NCBI RefSeq assembly: GCF_024171955.1
Contig: NZ_JAMTCS010000005.1
Span: 289,498 to 353,497, forward strand
Direction: 5' to 3'
From: Promicromonospora thailandica
Lineage (GTDB): Bacteria > Actinomycetota > Actinomycetes > Actinomycetales > Cellulomonadaceae
Length of the DNA: 64,000 nucleotides
Both the position numbers and the translations under genes were made by a program. Positions 44,624 through 54,420 of this stretch are shown here, piece after piece. Numbering within the stretch: position 1 is the first letter of the stretch; every line of letters starts with the position of its first letter. The notes under the pieces are model-generated. The model was not told where the DNA came from, did no database searches, and worked only from the letters and a program-made list of their open reading frames with translations.

Positions 44624-46067
44624 GGAGCGACTCGCCGGTATACCCCTGCGCGCCAGGCTCGTCGCGATCATCTCGCTGCTCCTGGCAGCGGGTCTGGGCA
44701 TCGCGGGCATCACGACGACGACCGTGGTCTCCACCTTCCTCGTCGGCCAGGTCGACGAGGACCTGGAGTCCGCGGCGCTGAACCTGTCCTCCACCCTGGA
44801 CTCCCTCCAGCCGAGCACCCAGCAGCAGGGCCTGCCCAGCGACTACTACGTGCGGATCGTGCGCGAGCGGAACGAGCCCGAGACCCTCGGGTACTGGGCC
44901 GTCGCCCAGTTCGGCGCCCCGCAGCTCCCCGAGACCACGTACGCCGAGGCCGTCGAGGCGGTGGCGGCCCACCCCAAGCCGTTCACCACCCGCGGTACGA
45001 GCAGCGGGTCCGGCGCCGACACCTGGCGCGTGGTCACCGTGCCCGCCGTCTACCCGACCGGCGAGCGGGCGGTCGTCTACATCGCTCTGCCGCTGGTGGG
45101 CATGAACAACACCGTCTCGATCGTCACCCGCACCCTGATCATGTCGGGCCTGGGCATCGTGCTGCTCGGCGGGCTCACGGCGTGGCTGCTCGTGGAGCGG
45201 TCGCTCCGCTCGCTGCGGTCCGTGGAGTCCACGGCCGCGCAGATCGCGGCCGGCGACCTCACGCTGCGCGTCCCGGCCGCCGCGCCGGGCACCGAGATGG
45301 GGTCGCTGGCGGCGTCGCTCAACGCGATGCTCGCCCAGATCGAGCGCGCGTTCGCGGCACAGGAGGCGTCCGAGGCCCGGATGCGGCAGTTCGTCTCCGA
45401 CGCGTCGCACGAGCTGCGCACCCCGGTCGCGACCATCCGCGGCTACGGCGAGCTCTATCGCATGGGCGCCCTGGACAGCCCCGACAAGGTCGACGACACG
45501 ATGACCCGCATCGAGGACGCCGCCCGCCGCATGGGCACGCTCGTCAACGACCTGCTGGTGCTCGCACGCCTCGACGAGGGGCGCCCCATCGCCCGGGAGG
45601 ACGTCGACCTGGTCGCCCTCGCGCACGACTCCGCCCAGGACCTGCACGCCCTCGACCCGACCCGCGAGGTGACCGTGACGGCGCTCGACGACGGCGACGA
45701 CGTGCCAGACACACTCGTCGTGGAGGGCGACCGCGACCGCCTGCGGCAGGTGGTCACCAACCTCATCGGCAACGTCTCACGGCACACGCCCGCAGGGACG
45801 CCGGCCGAGATCGCGCTCGGCGCACGGCCGGACGACGGCGTCGCCGTGCTCGAGGTGCGCGACCACGGGGCCGGCCTCACGGAGGAGCAGGGGCGGCGCA
45901 TCTTCGAGCGGTTCTACCGGGCGGACTCGTCGCGCACCCGCGAGTCCGGCGGCTCGGGGCTGGGCATGGCGATCGTCGCGGCGATCGTCGGCACGCACGG
46001 CGGTCACGTCGAGGTGGCCGACACCGCCGGCGGCGGCCTGACGGTCCGGGTCACGCTCCCCCTGTGA
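44616..46067 (+). CDS. Sensor histidine kinase
   Basis: A 483-residue membrane kinase. Helices near residues 12-35 and 168-190 flank a roughly 130-residue extracytoplasmic sensor region. A HAMP domain (SLRSLRSVESTAAQIAAGDLTLRVP, after the second helix) leads to the DHp H-box DASHELRTPVATIRGY with H265. The catalytic domain has N-box LRQVVTNLIGNVSRHT, DHGAGL and GGSGLGMAIV. It phosphorylates the adjacent response regulator. GTG 44616 lies within the last codons of the regulator gene. The sensor domain matches no ligand family I recognise. Confidence 0.92.
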   Translation: MLRERLAGIPLRARLVAIISLLLAAGLGIAGITTTTVVSTFLVGQVDEDLESAALNLSSTLDSLQPSTQQQGLPSDYYVRIVRERNEPETLGYWAVAQFGAPQLPETTYAEAVEAVAAHPKPFTTRGTSSGSGADTWRVVTVPAVYPTGERAVVYIALPLVGMNNTVSIVTRTLIMSGLGIVLLGGLTAWLLVERSLRSLRSVESTAAQIAAGDLTLRVPAAAPGTEMGSLAASLNAMLAQIERAFAAQEASEARMRQFVSDASHELRTPVATIRGYGELYRMGALDSPDKVDDTMTRIEDAARRMGTLVNDLLVLARLDEGRPIAREDVDLVALAHDSAQDLHALDPTREVTVTALDDGDDVPDTLVVEGDRDRLRQVVTNLIGNVSRHTPAGTPAEIALGARPDDGVAVLEVRDHGAGLTEEQGRRIFERFYRADSSRTRESGGSGLGMAIVAAIVGTHGGHVEVADTAGGGLTVRVTLPL

Positions 46068-46167
46068 CACGCTGACCAGAGTTCAAGACGGTGGTAGCCG
46101 CGGCTGACCCGTCCGGTAATAGGCTGAGAACGCAAGTCATCGATCTCGACCGTGAGGCGGACATCAC

Positions 46168-46872
46168 ATGGGCGTGCTGGGGGCCGACGCGCCGCAGTGG
46201 TTCCTCAAGTCCTTCGTCCGCAGTGCTGCGGGCGCGGGCGCCACGGCGGACACCGACGCGATCGAGGAGGTCGGCCAGGCGCTCCTCGACCGGTGGTCCG
46301 ACGAGCACCGGCACTTCCACAACCTGCGTCACCTGGCCTCGGTGCTGCACCGCGTGGACGAGCTCGCCGAGGAGACCCACGAGCCGGACCTGGTGCGCCT
46401 CGCCGCGTGGTACCACGGCGCGGTGTTCAGCGCCGAGCGCAAGGTCGCCGACGCCTCGCAGGGCGGTGAGCAGTCCACGGAGTCAGCGGTGCTGGCGCAC
46501 GACGAGCTGACCACCCTGGGCGTGCCGGCGCGGGCGGCGGACCGGGTCGCGGAGCTGGTCAACGCCATCGTGCGGCACGCGCCGGACCCGGCGGACTTCG
46601 ACGCCGCGGTGCTCAACGACGCCGACCTGGCGATGCTGGCCGCCGAGCCCCAGCGCTACAAGGAGTACAAGTCCGCGGTCCGCGCCGAGTACGCGCACAT
46701 CCCGCCCGAGGACTACCTCCGCGCGCGGATCCGCGTCATCGAGCGGCTGCTCGCGCGCAAGTCGCTGTTCCTCAGCCCGATGGGCGCCGCGTGGGAGGAG
46801 CCCGCGCGGCAGAACCTCGACATGGAGCTGCACCGGCTGCGCAAGGAACAGGCGCAGCTCACCGCGCCCTGA
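46168..46872 (+). CDS. HD-domain metal-dependent phosphohydrolase-like protein
   Basis: A 234-residue cytosolic protein. The predicted HD-type metal site is made by HRHFHNLRHLASVLHRVDELA (near residues 52-72), RLAAWYHGAVF (near 82-92), ESAVLAHDEL and LNDADLAMLAAEPQRYKEY. It resembles the COG4339 group of predicted HD phosphohydrolases, whose substrates are mostly undefined. ATG 46168 has GAGGCGG nearby. It stands alone after the two-component system, from which a 100-nt gap with a possible TAGGCT -10 box separates it. Confidence 0.82.
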   Translation: MGVLGADAPQWFLKSFVRSAAGAGATADTDAIEEVGQALLDRWSDEHRHFHNLRHLASVLHRVDELAEETHEPDLVRLAAWYHGAVFSAERKVADASQGGEQSTESAVLAHDELTTLGVPARAADRVAELVNAIVRHAPDPADFDAAVLNDADLAMLAAEPQRYKEYKSAVRAEYAHIPPEDYLRARIRVIERLLARKSLFLSPMGAAWEEPARQNLDMELHRLRKEQAQLTAP

Positions 46873-47030
46873 CCGGCCCCTGGCACGGCCGCACAGCGGT
46901 CCGAGCGGGACCACACCCTCGGTCTTCCCTCGCCTGTGCACAGACCCGCCCGGCGGAGCCCCGGCGTCCGGCCAGCCCTGCCTACGGTCGGGAAGACGCC
47001 GGACGGGCCGGCGCACGGGAGGTGAGGACC

Positions 47031-47315
47031 ATGCGGTTCCAGGTGGACAGCGAGCAGGTGGCGCAGGCGAGCGCGGCGGTCGCGGGGTCGGTGGCGGCGG
47101 TGCGCACGGAGGTAGGGGCGCTGGTGCGCAACCTCGACGCGCTGCAGGCCACCTGGCAGGGCCCCGCGGCCGCCGCCTTCGGCGGCACGGTGGGCCAGTG
47201 GCGCGGCGCGCAGGCGCAGGTGGAGGCGGCCCTGGACGCGATCCAGACCGCTCTCGCGACGGCGGCGCGCACCTATGCGGAGGCGGAGGCCGCGGCGACC
47301 CGGATGTTCTCCTGA
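47031..47315 (+). CDS. WXG100-family (ESAT-6-like) protein, orphan
   Basis: A 94-residue helical hairpin protein. The WXG turn is ATWQGPAAAAF (residues 38-48) and the helices are rich in alanine and valine. Such proteins are usually substrates of type VII (Esx) secretion and act as dimers. No EccC ATPase or second WXG100 gene is near, so it is an orphan in this window. The C-terminus lacks a clear YxxxD/E export motif, ending AAATRMFS. ATG 47031 has GGGAGGTGAGG upstream, one of the strongest ribosome-binding sites in the window. Confidence 0.85.
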   Translation: MRFQVDSEQVAQASAAVAGSVAAVRTEVGALVRNLDALQATWQGPAAAAFGGTVGQWRGAQAQVEAALDAIQTALATAARTYAEAEAAATRMFS

Positions 47316-47335
47316 GGGTCGGCGCCGAAACGGCC

Positions 47336-47382
47336 GACGCCGGCCGGTCACCCTCCGCGTGAGGGGGTGACCGACCGGCGTC
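47336..47382. terminator. Long hairpin between the WXG100 and groEL genes
   Basis: GACGCCGGCCGGTCACCC (from 47336) pairs with GGGTGACCGACCGGCGTC (to 47382), with one mismatch. It lies between convergent genes and can serve both. Confidence 0.75.
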
Positions 47383-47423
47383 GGACGGGTTCCCGGGCCG
47401 AGGCCCGAGGGGTCAGGCCGGAC

Positions 47424-49124
<1,701 letters not shown>

Positions 49125-49164
49125 TCACGTCTCGCCGCGGCAGAAGCCTCACCGTTCGACCCTG

Positions 49165-49191
49165 CTGTCACTCTCCAACGGAGAGTGCTAA
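49165..49191 (-). promoter_or_regulatory. CIRCE element 1 (HrcA operator)
   Basis: Left arm CTGTCACTC, 9-nt spacer and right arm GAGTGCTAA. The right arm is a full match to the CIRCE consensus TTAGCACTC-N9-GAGTGCTAA; the left differs at 3 of 9 positions. It lies just downstream of the groEL2 -10 box. Confidence 0.9.
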
Positions 49192-49194
49192 GAC

Positions 49195-49224
49195 ATTATT
49201 GGCACTCTGGCCTGGAGAGTGCAA
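49195..49224 (-). promoter_or_regulatory. groEL2 promoter (TTGCAC / AATAAT)
   Basis: On the minus strand TTGCAC (49219-49224) and AATAAT (49195-49200) are separated by 18 nt, a good sigma-A-type promoter. Both boxes fall within or between the two CIRCE elements, so HrcA would block RNA polymerase. Confidence 0.65.
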
Positions 49225-49225
49225 G
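49199..49225 (-). promoter_or_regulatory. CIRCE element 2 (HrcA operator)
   Basis: TTGGCACTC, 9-nt spacer, GAGTGCAAG: 8 of 9 left-arm and 7 of 9 right-arm positions fit CIRCE. It overlaps the -35 box. Confidence 0.88.
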
Positions 49226-49244
49226 ACGCGGCCCGCCCGTTCGC

Positions 49245-50741
49245 TCACGGCCGCAAGGAGGGCTCGGAGCGCACGTCGAACTCGCGGCGCAGCGCCCGCC
49301 GGGCCGCGTGCCAGCCACCCATCCCGTGCACACCTGGCCCGGGCGGGGTCGACGCCGAGCAGAGGTACACCCCCTCGGCCAGCAGGTACGGGTCGGGCGC
49401 GGACGTCGGCCGGGCGATCATCTGCCACATCGTGGCGGCGCCGGCGGAGATGTCACCCCCCGGGTAGTTCTCGTTGTGCCGCTCCATCTCCGCGGCAGGG
49501 ATGCACCGCGAGCCGACGACGACGTCGCGGAACCCCGGCGCGAACCGCTCGATCTGCCGGACGACCTCGTCCGTGACGTCCTGCGGCGACCCCGCCGGCA
49601 CGTGCGCGTAGGCCCACAGCGGCCGGACGCCACCGCGGACCCGGCCCGGGTCGGCCACCGACGGGTCGCTCACCAGCACGGTCGGCCGGTCGGCGTGCAG
49701 CCCGTTGGCCACGGTGTCCTCGGCGATCACCATCTCGGCCCGGGTCCCGCCCACGTGCACGGTCGCGGCCCGGCCGACGTCGGGCACGCGCCACGGCACG
49801 GGACCCGACAGGACGAAGTCGACCTTGGCCGCGGCGTTGCCGTACCGGAACCGCCGCAGGGCCGCCCGGCGCGCGCGGCCGATCCGGTCGCCGGCCACGG
49901 CCAGCGCGGTGGCCGGCGTCGTGTCGAACAGGACGGCGCGGGCCGGCGGCAGGTCCGACCAGCTCGCGACCCGGCGCCCGGTCTCGACCGTGCCACCGTG
50001 CGCCTCCAGGTCGCGGACCAGCGCGTCGATGATCACCTGCGACCCGCCGACAGGGATCGCCCACCCGCTGTCCGCGTGCGCGAGCGCCGCCAGGAGCAGC
50101 GCCGTGCCCGCGCCGCCGAGCGACGGCAGGGGCGTGATGTTGTGCGCCGCAACCCCGGTGAGCAGGGCTTTCGCCTCCTCGGTGAGGAACCGCCGGTCCC
50201 AGCGCGGGCCACCCTGCTCGAGCACGGCCGAGCCGAACCGTAGCCCGGGCCCCACCATCGAGGCGAGGGCCGCAGGCCCGCTCACCCCGGCCAGCATGCC
50301 GCGGACCGTCCGCTTGTCACCGAGGGCGAGGGCCGTGACCTGCCTCCACTGCTCGGCGAGCGGGCCGAGCAGGTCGCGCCAGGCGTCGCCGTCGGGCCCG
50401 AGGCGCTCGGCGGTCCGGTCGAGGTCGCGGAACGCCAGCCCGGCCCGGCCCCCGTCGATGGGCTGTGCGTAGGCGACCTCCGGGGCGACCAGCTCGACGC
50501 CGCGCGCGCCGAGGTCGAAGGCGCGCAGGAACGGTGACGCCCAGGCCATGGGGTGCACGGCGGAGCAGAGGTCGAAGAGCAGGTCGTCGGCGAGCTCCGG
50601 GACCCGGACGGTGCGTGAGCCGCCGCCGACCGTCGGCTGCGCCTCGAGCACCCGCACCCCCATCCCGGCGCGGGCGAGCGTCACCGCGGCCGCCAGGCCG
50701 TTGGGCCCGGAGCCCACCACAACCGCGTCGAGCAGGGTCAT
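49245..50741 (-). CDS. FAD-dependent oxidoreductase, phytoene-desaturase-like
   Basis: A 498-residue flavoprotein. LDAVVVGSGPNGLAAAVTLARAG with LEAQPTVGGGSRT is the FAD-binding start; VGGSQVIIDALVRDLEAHGGTVETG is the conserved mid-segment, and LCSASTPPGPGVHGMGGWHAAR the C-terminal FAD contact. It belongs to the carotenoid/amine-oxidase-related group that includes phytoene dehydrogenases, but no carotenoid genes adjoin, so the substrate is unknown. Start ATG 50741 has GGAG nearby. It lies upstream of groEL2 but has its own leader. Confidence 0.85.
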   Translation of the reverse strand: MTLLDAVVVGSGPNGLAAAVTLARAGMGVRVLEAQPTVGGGSRTVRVPELADDLLFDLCSAVHPMAWASPFLRAFDLGARGVELVAPEVAYAQPIDGGRAGLAFRDLDRTAERLGPDGDAWRDLLGPLAEQWRQVTALALGDKRTVRGMLAGVSGPAALASMVGPGLRFGSAVLEQGGPRWDRRFLTEEAKALLTGVAAHNITPLPSLGGAGTALLLAALAHADSGWAIPVGGSQVIIDALVRDLEAHGGTVETGRRVASWSDLPPARAVLFDTTPATALAVAGDRIGRARRAALRRFRYGNAAAKVDFVLSGPVPWRVPDVGRAATVHVGGTRAEMVIAEDTVANGLHADRPTVLVSDPSVADPGRVRGGVRPLWAYAHVPAGSPQDVTDEVVRQIERFAPGFRDVVVGSRCIPAAEMERHNENYPGGDISAGAATMWQMIARPTSAPDPYLLAEGVYLCSASTPPGPGVHGMGGWHAARRALRREFDVRSEPSLRP

Positions 50742-50822
50742 CGCTCCATCGAATCACGAGGAGCCCGGGATGTGGTCGGTGACATCGGTCGCACGGCGCG
50801 TCGCCCGCCCGCCGCCCCTCCC

Positions 50823-50884
50823 CTTCGAGACCGAGGTTGCTTCGCTTTGAGGCGCGTCAAAGCGAAGCAACCTCGGTCTCGAAG
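50823..50884. repeat. 28-bp perfect palindrome
   Basis: Arms 50823-50850 and 50857-50884 are perfect 28-nt reverse complements around GGCGCG. The left arm begins CTTCGAGACCGAGG and ends TTCGCTTTGA. It is the longest perfect inverted repeat I see in the window. Confidence 0.95.
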
Positions 50885-50992
50885 AGAAGTTGTGCGGCCG
50901 GCGTCGGGGCGGGGCGGCGGGACGGGGCGGCGGGGCGCGGGCAGCAGTGCGGGACGACGGCGGCGGCGCGGGCGGGGGTCCCGCGCAACGGA

Positions 50993-51024
50993 ACGAGCAG
51001 CCGCGGTACGGGGCGGCTGCTCGT
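50993..51024. repeat. 12-bp hairpin in the same gap
   Basis: ACGAGCAGCCGC and GCGGCTGCTCGT are perfect 12-nt arms around an 8-nt loop. Confidence 0.75.
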
Positions 51025-51132
51025 GGGCCGGGCATCGTCGTCCGGTGAAGTACGAGGGCGGTCGTCGTCGGCCGCCGGGGGTCGGACGCCGGGGTCTGGG
51101 TCCCGGCAGTCCTGTGGGGGGAGTTCGGCGGG

Positions 51133-51159
51133 CGACGGGCGGGCCCTTCCCGCCCGTCG
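51133..51159 (-). terminator. Cold-shock gene terminator
   Basis: CGACGGGCGGG and CCCGCCCGTCG form an 11-bp perfect stem around 5 nt, starting 12 nt past the csp stop on the minus strand. Confidence 0.75.
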
Positions 51160-51170
51160 TCCCATCGATA

Positions 51171-51374
51171 TCAGAGCGGACGAACCTGCTCTGCCTGCGG
51201 ACCCTTCTGCCCCTGCCCCACCTCGTACTCGACGTTCTGACCCTCATCGAGGGACCGGTAACCGTCGGTCTGGATCGCGCTGTAGTGAACGAAAAGGTCC
51301 TGGCCGCCGGCGTCCGGGGTGATGAACCCGTACCCCTTCTCGGCGTTGAACCACTTGACGGTGCCCTGGGCCAT
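51171..51374 (-). CDS. Cold-shock protein (CspA family)
   Basis: A 67-residue OB-fold RNA chaperone. [18 protein letters not shown] contains RNP1 (KGYGFI), and LFVHYSAI holds RNP2. Length and the end [10 protein letters not shown] match the standard actinobacterial single-domain Csp. It binds single-stranded RNA and prevents secondary structure in the cold. ATG 51374 has AAGGAGAA 8 nt upstream. A 208-nt gap to the next gene gives room for a long cold-responsive leader, though no cold-box is recognisable. Confidence 0.95.
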   Translation of the reverse strand: MAQGTVKWFNAEKGYGFITPDAGGQDLFVHYSAIQTDGYRSLDEGQNVEYEVGQGQKGPQAEQVRPL

Positions 51375-51582
51375 GCGTAGTTCTCCTTGTACCTCTGCAC
51401 GGGACACTCGGTCGACCCGTGGTGGTTCGAGCCTAGTGGTCCGGCTCACACCAGGGAACCCTCTATGTCCGGTATGAGGCATTAAGCGCAGGGCGAACGC
51501 GCAGGTCAGAGCGCCGCGCGGCGACTCCGGTAAGCGAATATCAAGGTAGTGGTACAAGTTGGCGACAACATCCGCCAGCCTG

Positions 51583-52224
51583 TCAGCCCGCCAGCGGAGT
51601 CACCAGGATCACCCACACACCCTCGGTCGGGTGCGCGGAGACGTCCTCGGACGGCTTCACGTTGGCGGCGTCGATGCCGAGCGTCTGTGCGATCGCGGTC
51701 GCCGTGTCCGCGCGGTCGCCGCCGTAGAGCACCGTGTTCGCGGTGACCGAGCCGGCGGCCGGGCCACCCTCGACCCCGGTGTTCTTCGGCTCGATCTGGC
51801 CCTCGAACCCGGCCGCCTGGAGGTTGGTCTGGGCAACGGTCGCCATGCCGTCCATACCCTCGCCGCCGTTGTTGTACACACCGATGATCGTCTCGGCGGA
51901 CTTGTTCGCCTTGGCGGGGTCACCGGGGTACTGGGCCGCGGGTGCGGACTGGGAGGTCGACGGCGAAGGGCTGGGGGAACTGCTCGGCGGCGCCGAGGCC
52001 GACGTCGAGGGCGACGCGCCACCCGACGCCTCTGCCGGGTCGTCACCTCCCGACAGCAGTGTGATGCCGCCCCACGCCACGGCGGCGCACACGACGGCGA
52101 CGAGCAGGAACGGCCAGGCCGAGCTCCAACCGCTGCGCGGCGCGCGGTGCACACCCACAGGTGCGCCCCCGGGGACGGCGACGTCGAACTCGTCGGGCGG
52201 GTAGGGGTAGCCACTCTTCGTCAC
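51583..52224 (-). CDS. LytR C-terminal-domain (LytR_C) membrane protein
   Basis: A 213-residue protein: short cytoplasmic N-terminus, membrane helix near residues 33-58 ([22 protein letters not shown]), Ser/Pro-rich wall-spanning linker, and an extracytoplasmic LytR_C domain starting at [13 protein letters not shown]. This domain usually follows the LytR-CpsA-Psr catalytic domain that attaches glycopolymers to the wall, but here it stands without it. It may help recruit wall polymers. The GTG start lies 7 nt after TACTCT (52232-52237), indicating a leaderless transcript. Confidence 0.85.
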   Translation of the reverse strand: MTKSGYPYPPDEFDVAVPGGAPVGVHRAPRSGWSSAWPFLLVAVVCAAVAWGGITLLSGGDDPAEASGGASPSTSASAPPSSSPSPSPSTSQSAPAAQYPGDPAKANKSAETIIGVYNNGGEGMDGMATVAQTNLQAAGFEGQIEPKNTGVEGGPAAGSVTANTVLYGGDRADTATAIAQTLGIDAANVKPSEDVSAHPTEGVWVILVTPLAG

Positions 52225-52231
52225 GGCAGAG

Positions 52232-52237
52232 AGAGTA
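52232..52237 (-). promoter_or_regulatory. -10 box TACTCT, leaderless start of the LytR_C gene
   Basis: TACTCT on the minus strand ends 7 nt before GTG 52224. Confidence 0.45.
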
Positions 52238-52266
52238 GCGGGTCGTTGTGACGGATCGGTGCCGTC

Positions 52267-52623
52267 TCAGTGGTTCTCGTCGGCCAAACGGCGCCCGGAA
52301 CGGCTCCGCTGCCGGGTCGCGCGGAGCCTGCGCAGCCGTGTGACCAGCATCGGGTCGTGCTCGAGGGCGGCCGGGGAGTCGATCAGCGCATTCAACACCT
52401 GGTAATACCGGGTGGCCGTCATCCCGAACAGCTCGCGTGCCGCCTCCTCCTTCGCGCCCGCGTACTTCCACCATCTCCGCTCGAACGCGAGGATCTCGCG
52501 GTCGCGGTCCGAGAGCTCGGTCCGGGGCGCGGCGGGCTCGACGTCCCGGACCGCCTCGGAGGCACCCGACGGCGCCTCCTCGGTGACCGGGACGTCGGCG
52601 ACGTGCAGCAGGGAGTCCCTCAC
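52267..52623 (-). CDS. DUF3263 family protein
   Basis: A 118-residue actinobacterial protein of unknown function. [46 protein letters not shown] holds a helix-turn-helix-like core, so a DNA-binding role is plausible. An acidic N-terminus and basic tail ([11 protein letters not shown]) surround it. Start GTG 52623 overlaps the ung stop by 4 bp, so both genes are translated from the same message. Confidence 0.85.
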   Translation of the reverse strand: MRDSLLHVADVPVTEEAPSGASEAVRDVEPAAPRTELSDRDREILAFERRWWKYAGAKEEAARELFGMTATRYYQVLNALIDSPAALEHDPMLVTRLRRLRATRQRSRSGRRLADENH

Positions 52624-53345
52624 GGAAGGCGCCAGTCGACCGGCTGGGCGCCCTGCTGCTCCAGGAGCGCGTTCGCCCGGGAGAACGGACGGGACCCGAA
52701 GAAGCCGCTGCGCGCCGACAGGGGGGACGGGTGCGCGCTCTCGACGACGGGCACGTCACCCAGCCACGGCTTCAGGTTGCGGGCCTTCGCTCCCCACAGG
52801 ATCGCCACGAGCGGCCCGCCCCGGGCCACGAGCGCGCGGATCGCCGCCTCCGTGACGGCCTCCCAGCCCTTGCCGGCGTGCGAGTCGGAGGAGCCGGGCC
52901 GGCAGGTGAGCGTCCTGTTCAGCAGCATGACGCCCTGGTCGGCCCACGGGCGCAGGTCGCCGTTGGACGGGAGCGGCACACCGAGGTCGGCCTGCAGCTC
53001 CTGGTAGATGTTGGCCAGCGACCGCGGCACGGGCCGCACGTCCGGCTGGACCGAGAACGACAGGCCCATGGCGTGACCCGGCGTCGGGTACGGGTCCTGG
53101 CCGACGATGAGCACCCGCACGTCCGCGAGCGGCCGCTTGAACGCCGCCAGCACGTTCTCCCCCGCGGGCACGTAGGTGCGCCCTGCCGCGACCTCGGCGC
53201 GCAGGAAGTCGCCCATGGCATGGATGCGCGGCTCCACGTCGGCGAGCGCCTCGGCCCAGTCCGGGGCGATGACCTGCGACAACGGCGACGGGGTCGGCGC
53301 CTCGGCGGCCTCTGCAGGGGGTGTCGGGTTCACGGTGGTCTCCAC
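52620..53345 (-). CDS. ung: Uracil-DNA glycosylase, family 1
   Basis: A 241-residue base-excision enzyme removing uracil from DNA. Motif A is [21 protein letters not shown] (the active-site Asp in GQDPY), and the second catalytic block is [39 protein letters not shown] follows the family pattern. Variants with PYPTPGHA are usual in actinobacteria. The GTG start at 53345 is favoured by TAGCCT (53353-53358) 7 nt upstream; GTG 53333 with GGAG is the alternative. DUF3263 is co-transcribed downstream. Confidence 0.95.
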   Translation of the reverse strand: METTVNPTPPAEAAEAPTPSPLSQVIAPDWAEALADVEPRIHAMGDFLRAEVAAGRTYVPAGENVLAAFKRPLADVRVLIVGQDPYPTPGHAMGLSFSVQPDVRPVPRSLANIYQELQADLGVPLPSNGDLRPWADQGVMLLNRTLTCRPGSSDSHAGKGWEAVTEAAIRALVARGGPLVAILWGAKARNLKPWLGDVPVVESAHPSPLSARSGFFGSRPFSRANALLEQQGAQPVDWRLP

Positions 53346-53352
53346 GTCCAGG

Positions 53353-53358
53353 AGGCTA
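53353..53358 (-). promoter_or_regulatory. -10 box TAGCCT, leaderless start of ung
   Basis: TAGCCT on the minus strand ends 7 nt before GTG 53345. Confidence 0.45.
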
Positions 53359-53447
53359 CCGGGAGCCACCGACACGGACAGCCTGTGCCAGCCGTCACAC
53401 GCCTGTCCGACCGAGTAGCAGGTACACGGCGGGGCCCCGGCGCGACA

Positions 53448-54299
53448 ATGAACGCCGTGAGCGCATCGACGACCCCAGACCCGGAAGGCCCCTCGACCGA
53501 CGTCCCCACGTCCCCCGTCCGCTGGGCGCGGTACGTCGCCATGGGCGACTCCTTCACGGAGGGCCTGTGGGACCCGTACCCCGACGCCCCGGACGTGCAG
53601 CGCGGTTGGGCGGACAATCTGGCGGCGCTGCTGTCCGCACGGCGCATCGCCGCCGGTGAGGCCCCGCTGGAGTACGCGAACCTCGCGATCCGCGGGCGCA
53701 AGCTGCGCCCGATCGTCGCCGAGCAGCTCGACATCACGGTCGACGCGCGCCCGGATCTCGTCTCGCTGGTGGGCGGCGGCAACGACATCCTGCGGCCCGC
53801 GGCGGACGTCGACGCGATCTCGGCAGCACTGGAGGACGCCGTCGTCGCGCTCCGGGCGACCGGGGCCGACGTCCTGATGGGCACCGGGTTCAAGGCGGGC
53901 GGGTCCCTGAGCTGGACCAACGGCCGGGTGGGCGTCTTCAACGCCAACGTCTGGTCCATCGCGCGCCGGCACGGCGCGCACGTGCTGGACCTGTGGGGCA
54001 TGCGGGCGCTGGGCGACCTGCGCCTCTGGTCCGCCGACCGCATCCACCTCACTCCGGAGGGCCACCAGCGGGTGGCGAACGCGGCGCTGGTCGCGCTCGG
54101 CCTGGAGCCCGAGGACGCCGCCTACGACACCCCCCTGGACGCCGCCCCGCCCGTGGCGTTCCGCGACTCGGCGCGGGCCAACGCCGCGTGGATGCGCGAG
54201 CACGTGGGGCCGTGGGTCAAGCGCCGCCTGACGGGCACCTCCAGCGGTGACGGCCGGTCCGCGAAGTGGCCGACGCCGCAGTCGTGGCCGCGCGCATGA
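53448..54299 (+). CDS. SGNH/GDSL-family hydrolase
   Basis: A 283-residue cytosolic esterase or lipase-like enzyme; no signal peptide is apparent. Block [11 protein letters not shown] carries the nucleophile serine, block III GGGNDIL the oxyanion Asn, and block [11 protein letters not shown] the Asp/His pair. It resembles actinobacterial SGNH hydrolases with a C-terminal [13 protein letters not shown] region. Substrate unknown. ATG 53448 is taken as the start; GTG 53458 is out of frame. It is divergent from ung. Confidence 0.9.
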   Translation: MNAVSASTTPDPEGPSTDVPTSPVRWARYVAMGDSFTEGLWDPYPDAPDVQRGWADNLAALLSARRIAAGEAPLEYANLAIRGRKLRPIVAEQLDITVDARPDLVSLVGGGNDILRPAADVDAISAALEDAVVALRATGADVLMGTGFKAGGSLSWTNGRVGVFNANVWSIARRHGAHVLDLWGMRALGDLRLWSADRIHLTPEGHQRVANAALVALGLEPEDAAYDTPLDAAPPVAFRDSARANAAWMREHVGPWVKRRLTGTSSGDGRSAKWPTPQSWPRA

Positions 54300-54314
54300 C
54301 GCCGCACGTCACCG

Positions 54315-54320
54315 TACACT
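54315..54320 (+). promoter_or_regulatory. -10 box TACACT for the leader ORF and MFS gene
   Basis: TACACT ends 7 nt before GTG 54328, the pattern seen at other leaderless starts in this window. It implies a message beginning at that GTG and running into the exporter gene. Confidence 0.45.
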
Positions 54321-54327
54321 TCCCAGG

Positions 54328-54420
54328 GTGAATCTCGGAGGCTTCCCGGTACGCCGGGGAGCCTCCGTCGTCATATACGGGCGCCCGCCCGTGCTGCGCC
54401 CGAGGACCGGTGGATGGTAG
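54328..54420 (+). CDS. Candidate 30-aa leader peptide upstream of the drug exporter
   Basis: A small reading frame, GTG to TAG, with the peptide MNLGGFPVRRGASVVIYGRP and ten more residues to TGGW. It starts exactly at the predicted transcription start and ends 7 nt into the exporter gene, so translation of the two overlaps. A stable hairpin (54337-54366) lies inside it. Ribosome-stalling leader peptides control some resistance genes; that this one does is a hypothesis, and it may be only a chance frame. Confidence 0.35.
   Translation: MNLGGFPVRRGASVVIYGRPPVLRPRTGGW
54337..54366 (+). terminator. Hairpin in the exporter leader (terminator or attenuator)
   Basis: GGAGGCTTCCCGG pairs with CCGGGGAGCCTCC, 12 of 13 positions plus a G-T wobble, around TACG. 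It ends 47 nt before ATG 54414. It could terminate the SGNH hydrolase transcript, attenuate the exporter message or both. Confidence 0.55.

Larger units (their letters stand above)
50742..51170. other. 429-nt gene-free, hairpin-dense region
   Basis: Between the oxidoreductase start and the cold-shock gene end I find no coding sequence with a ribosome-binding site. Instead it holds four perfect or near-perfect hairpins: 50823-50884, 50967-50987, 50993-51024 and 51133-51159. The last is the cold-shock gene terminator. Confidence 0.6.

Noticed and set aside
54337..54366. Hairpin before the exporter considered as a guanidine-II (mini-ykkC) riboswitch
   Set aside because: That class needs two hairpins with ACGR loops; only one is present and its loop is TACG followed by C.
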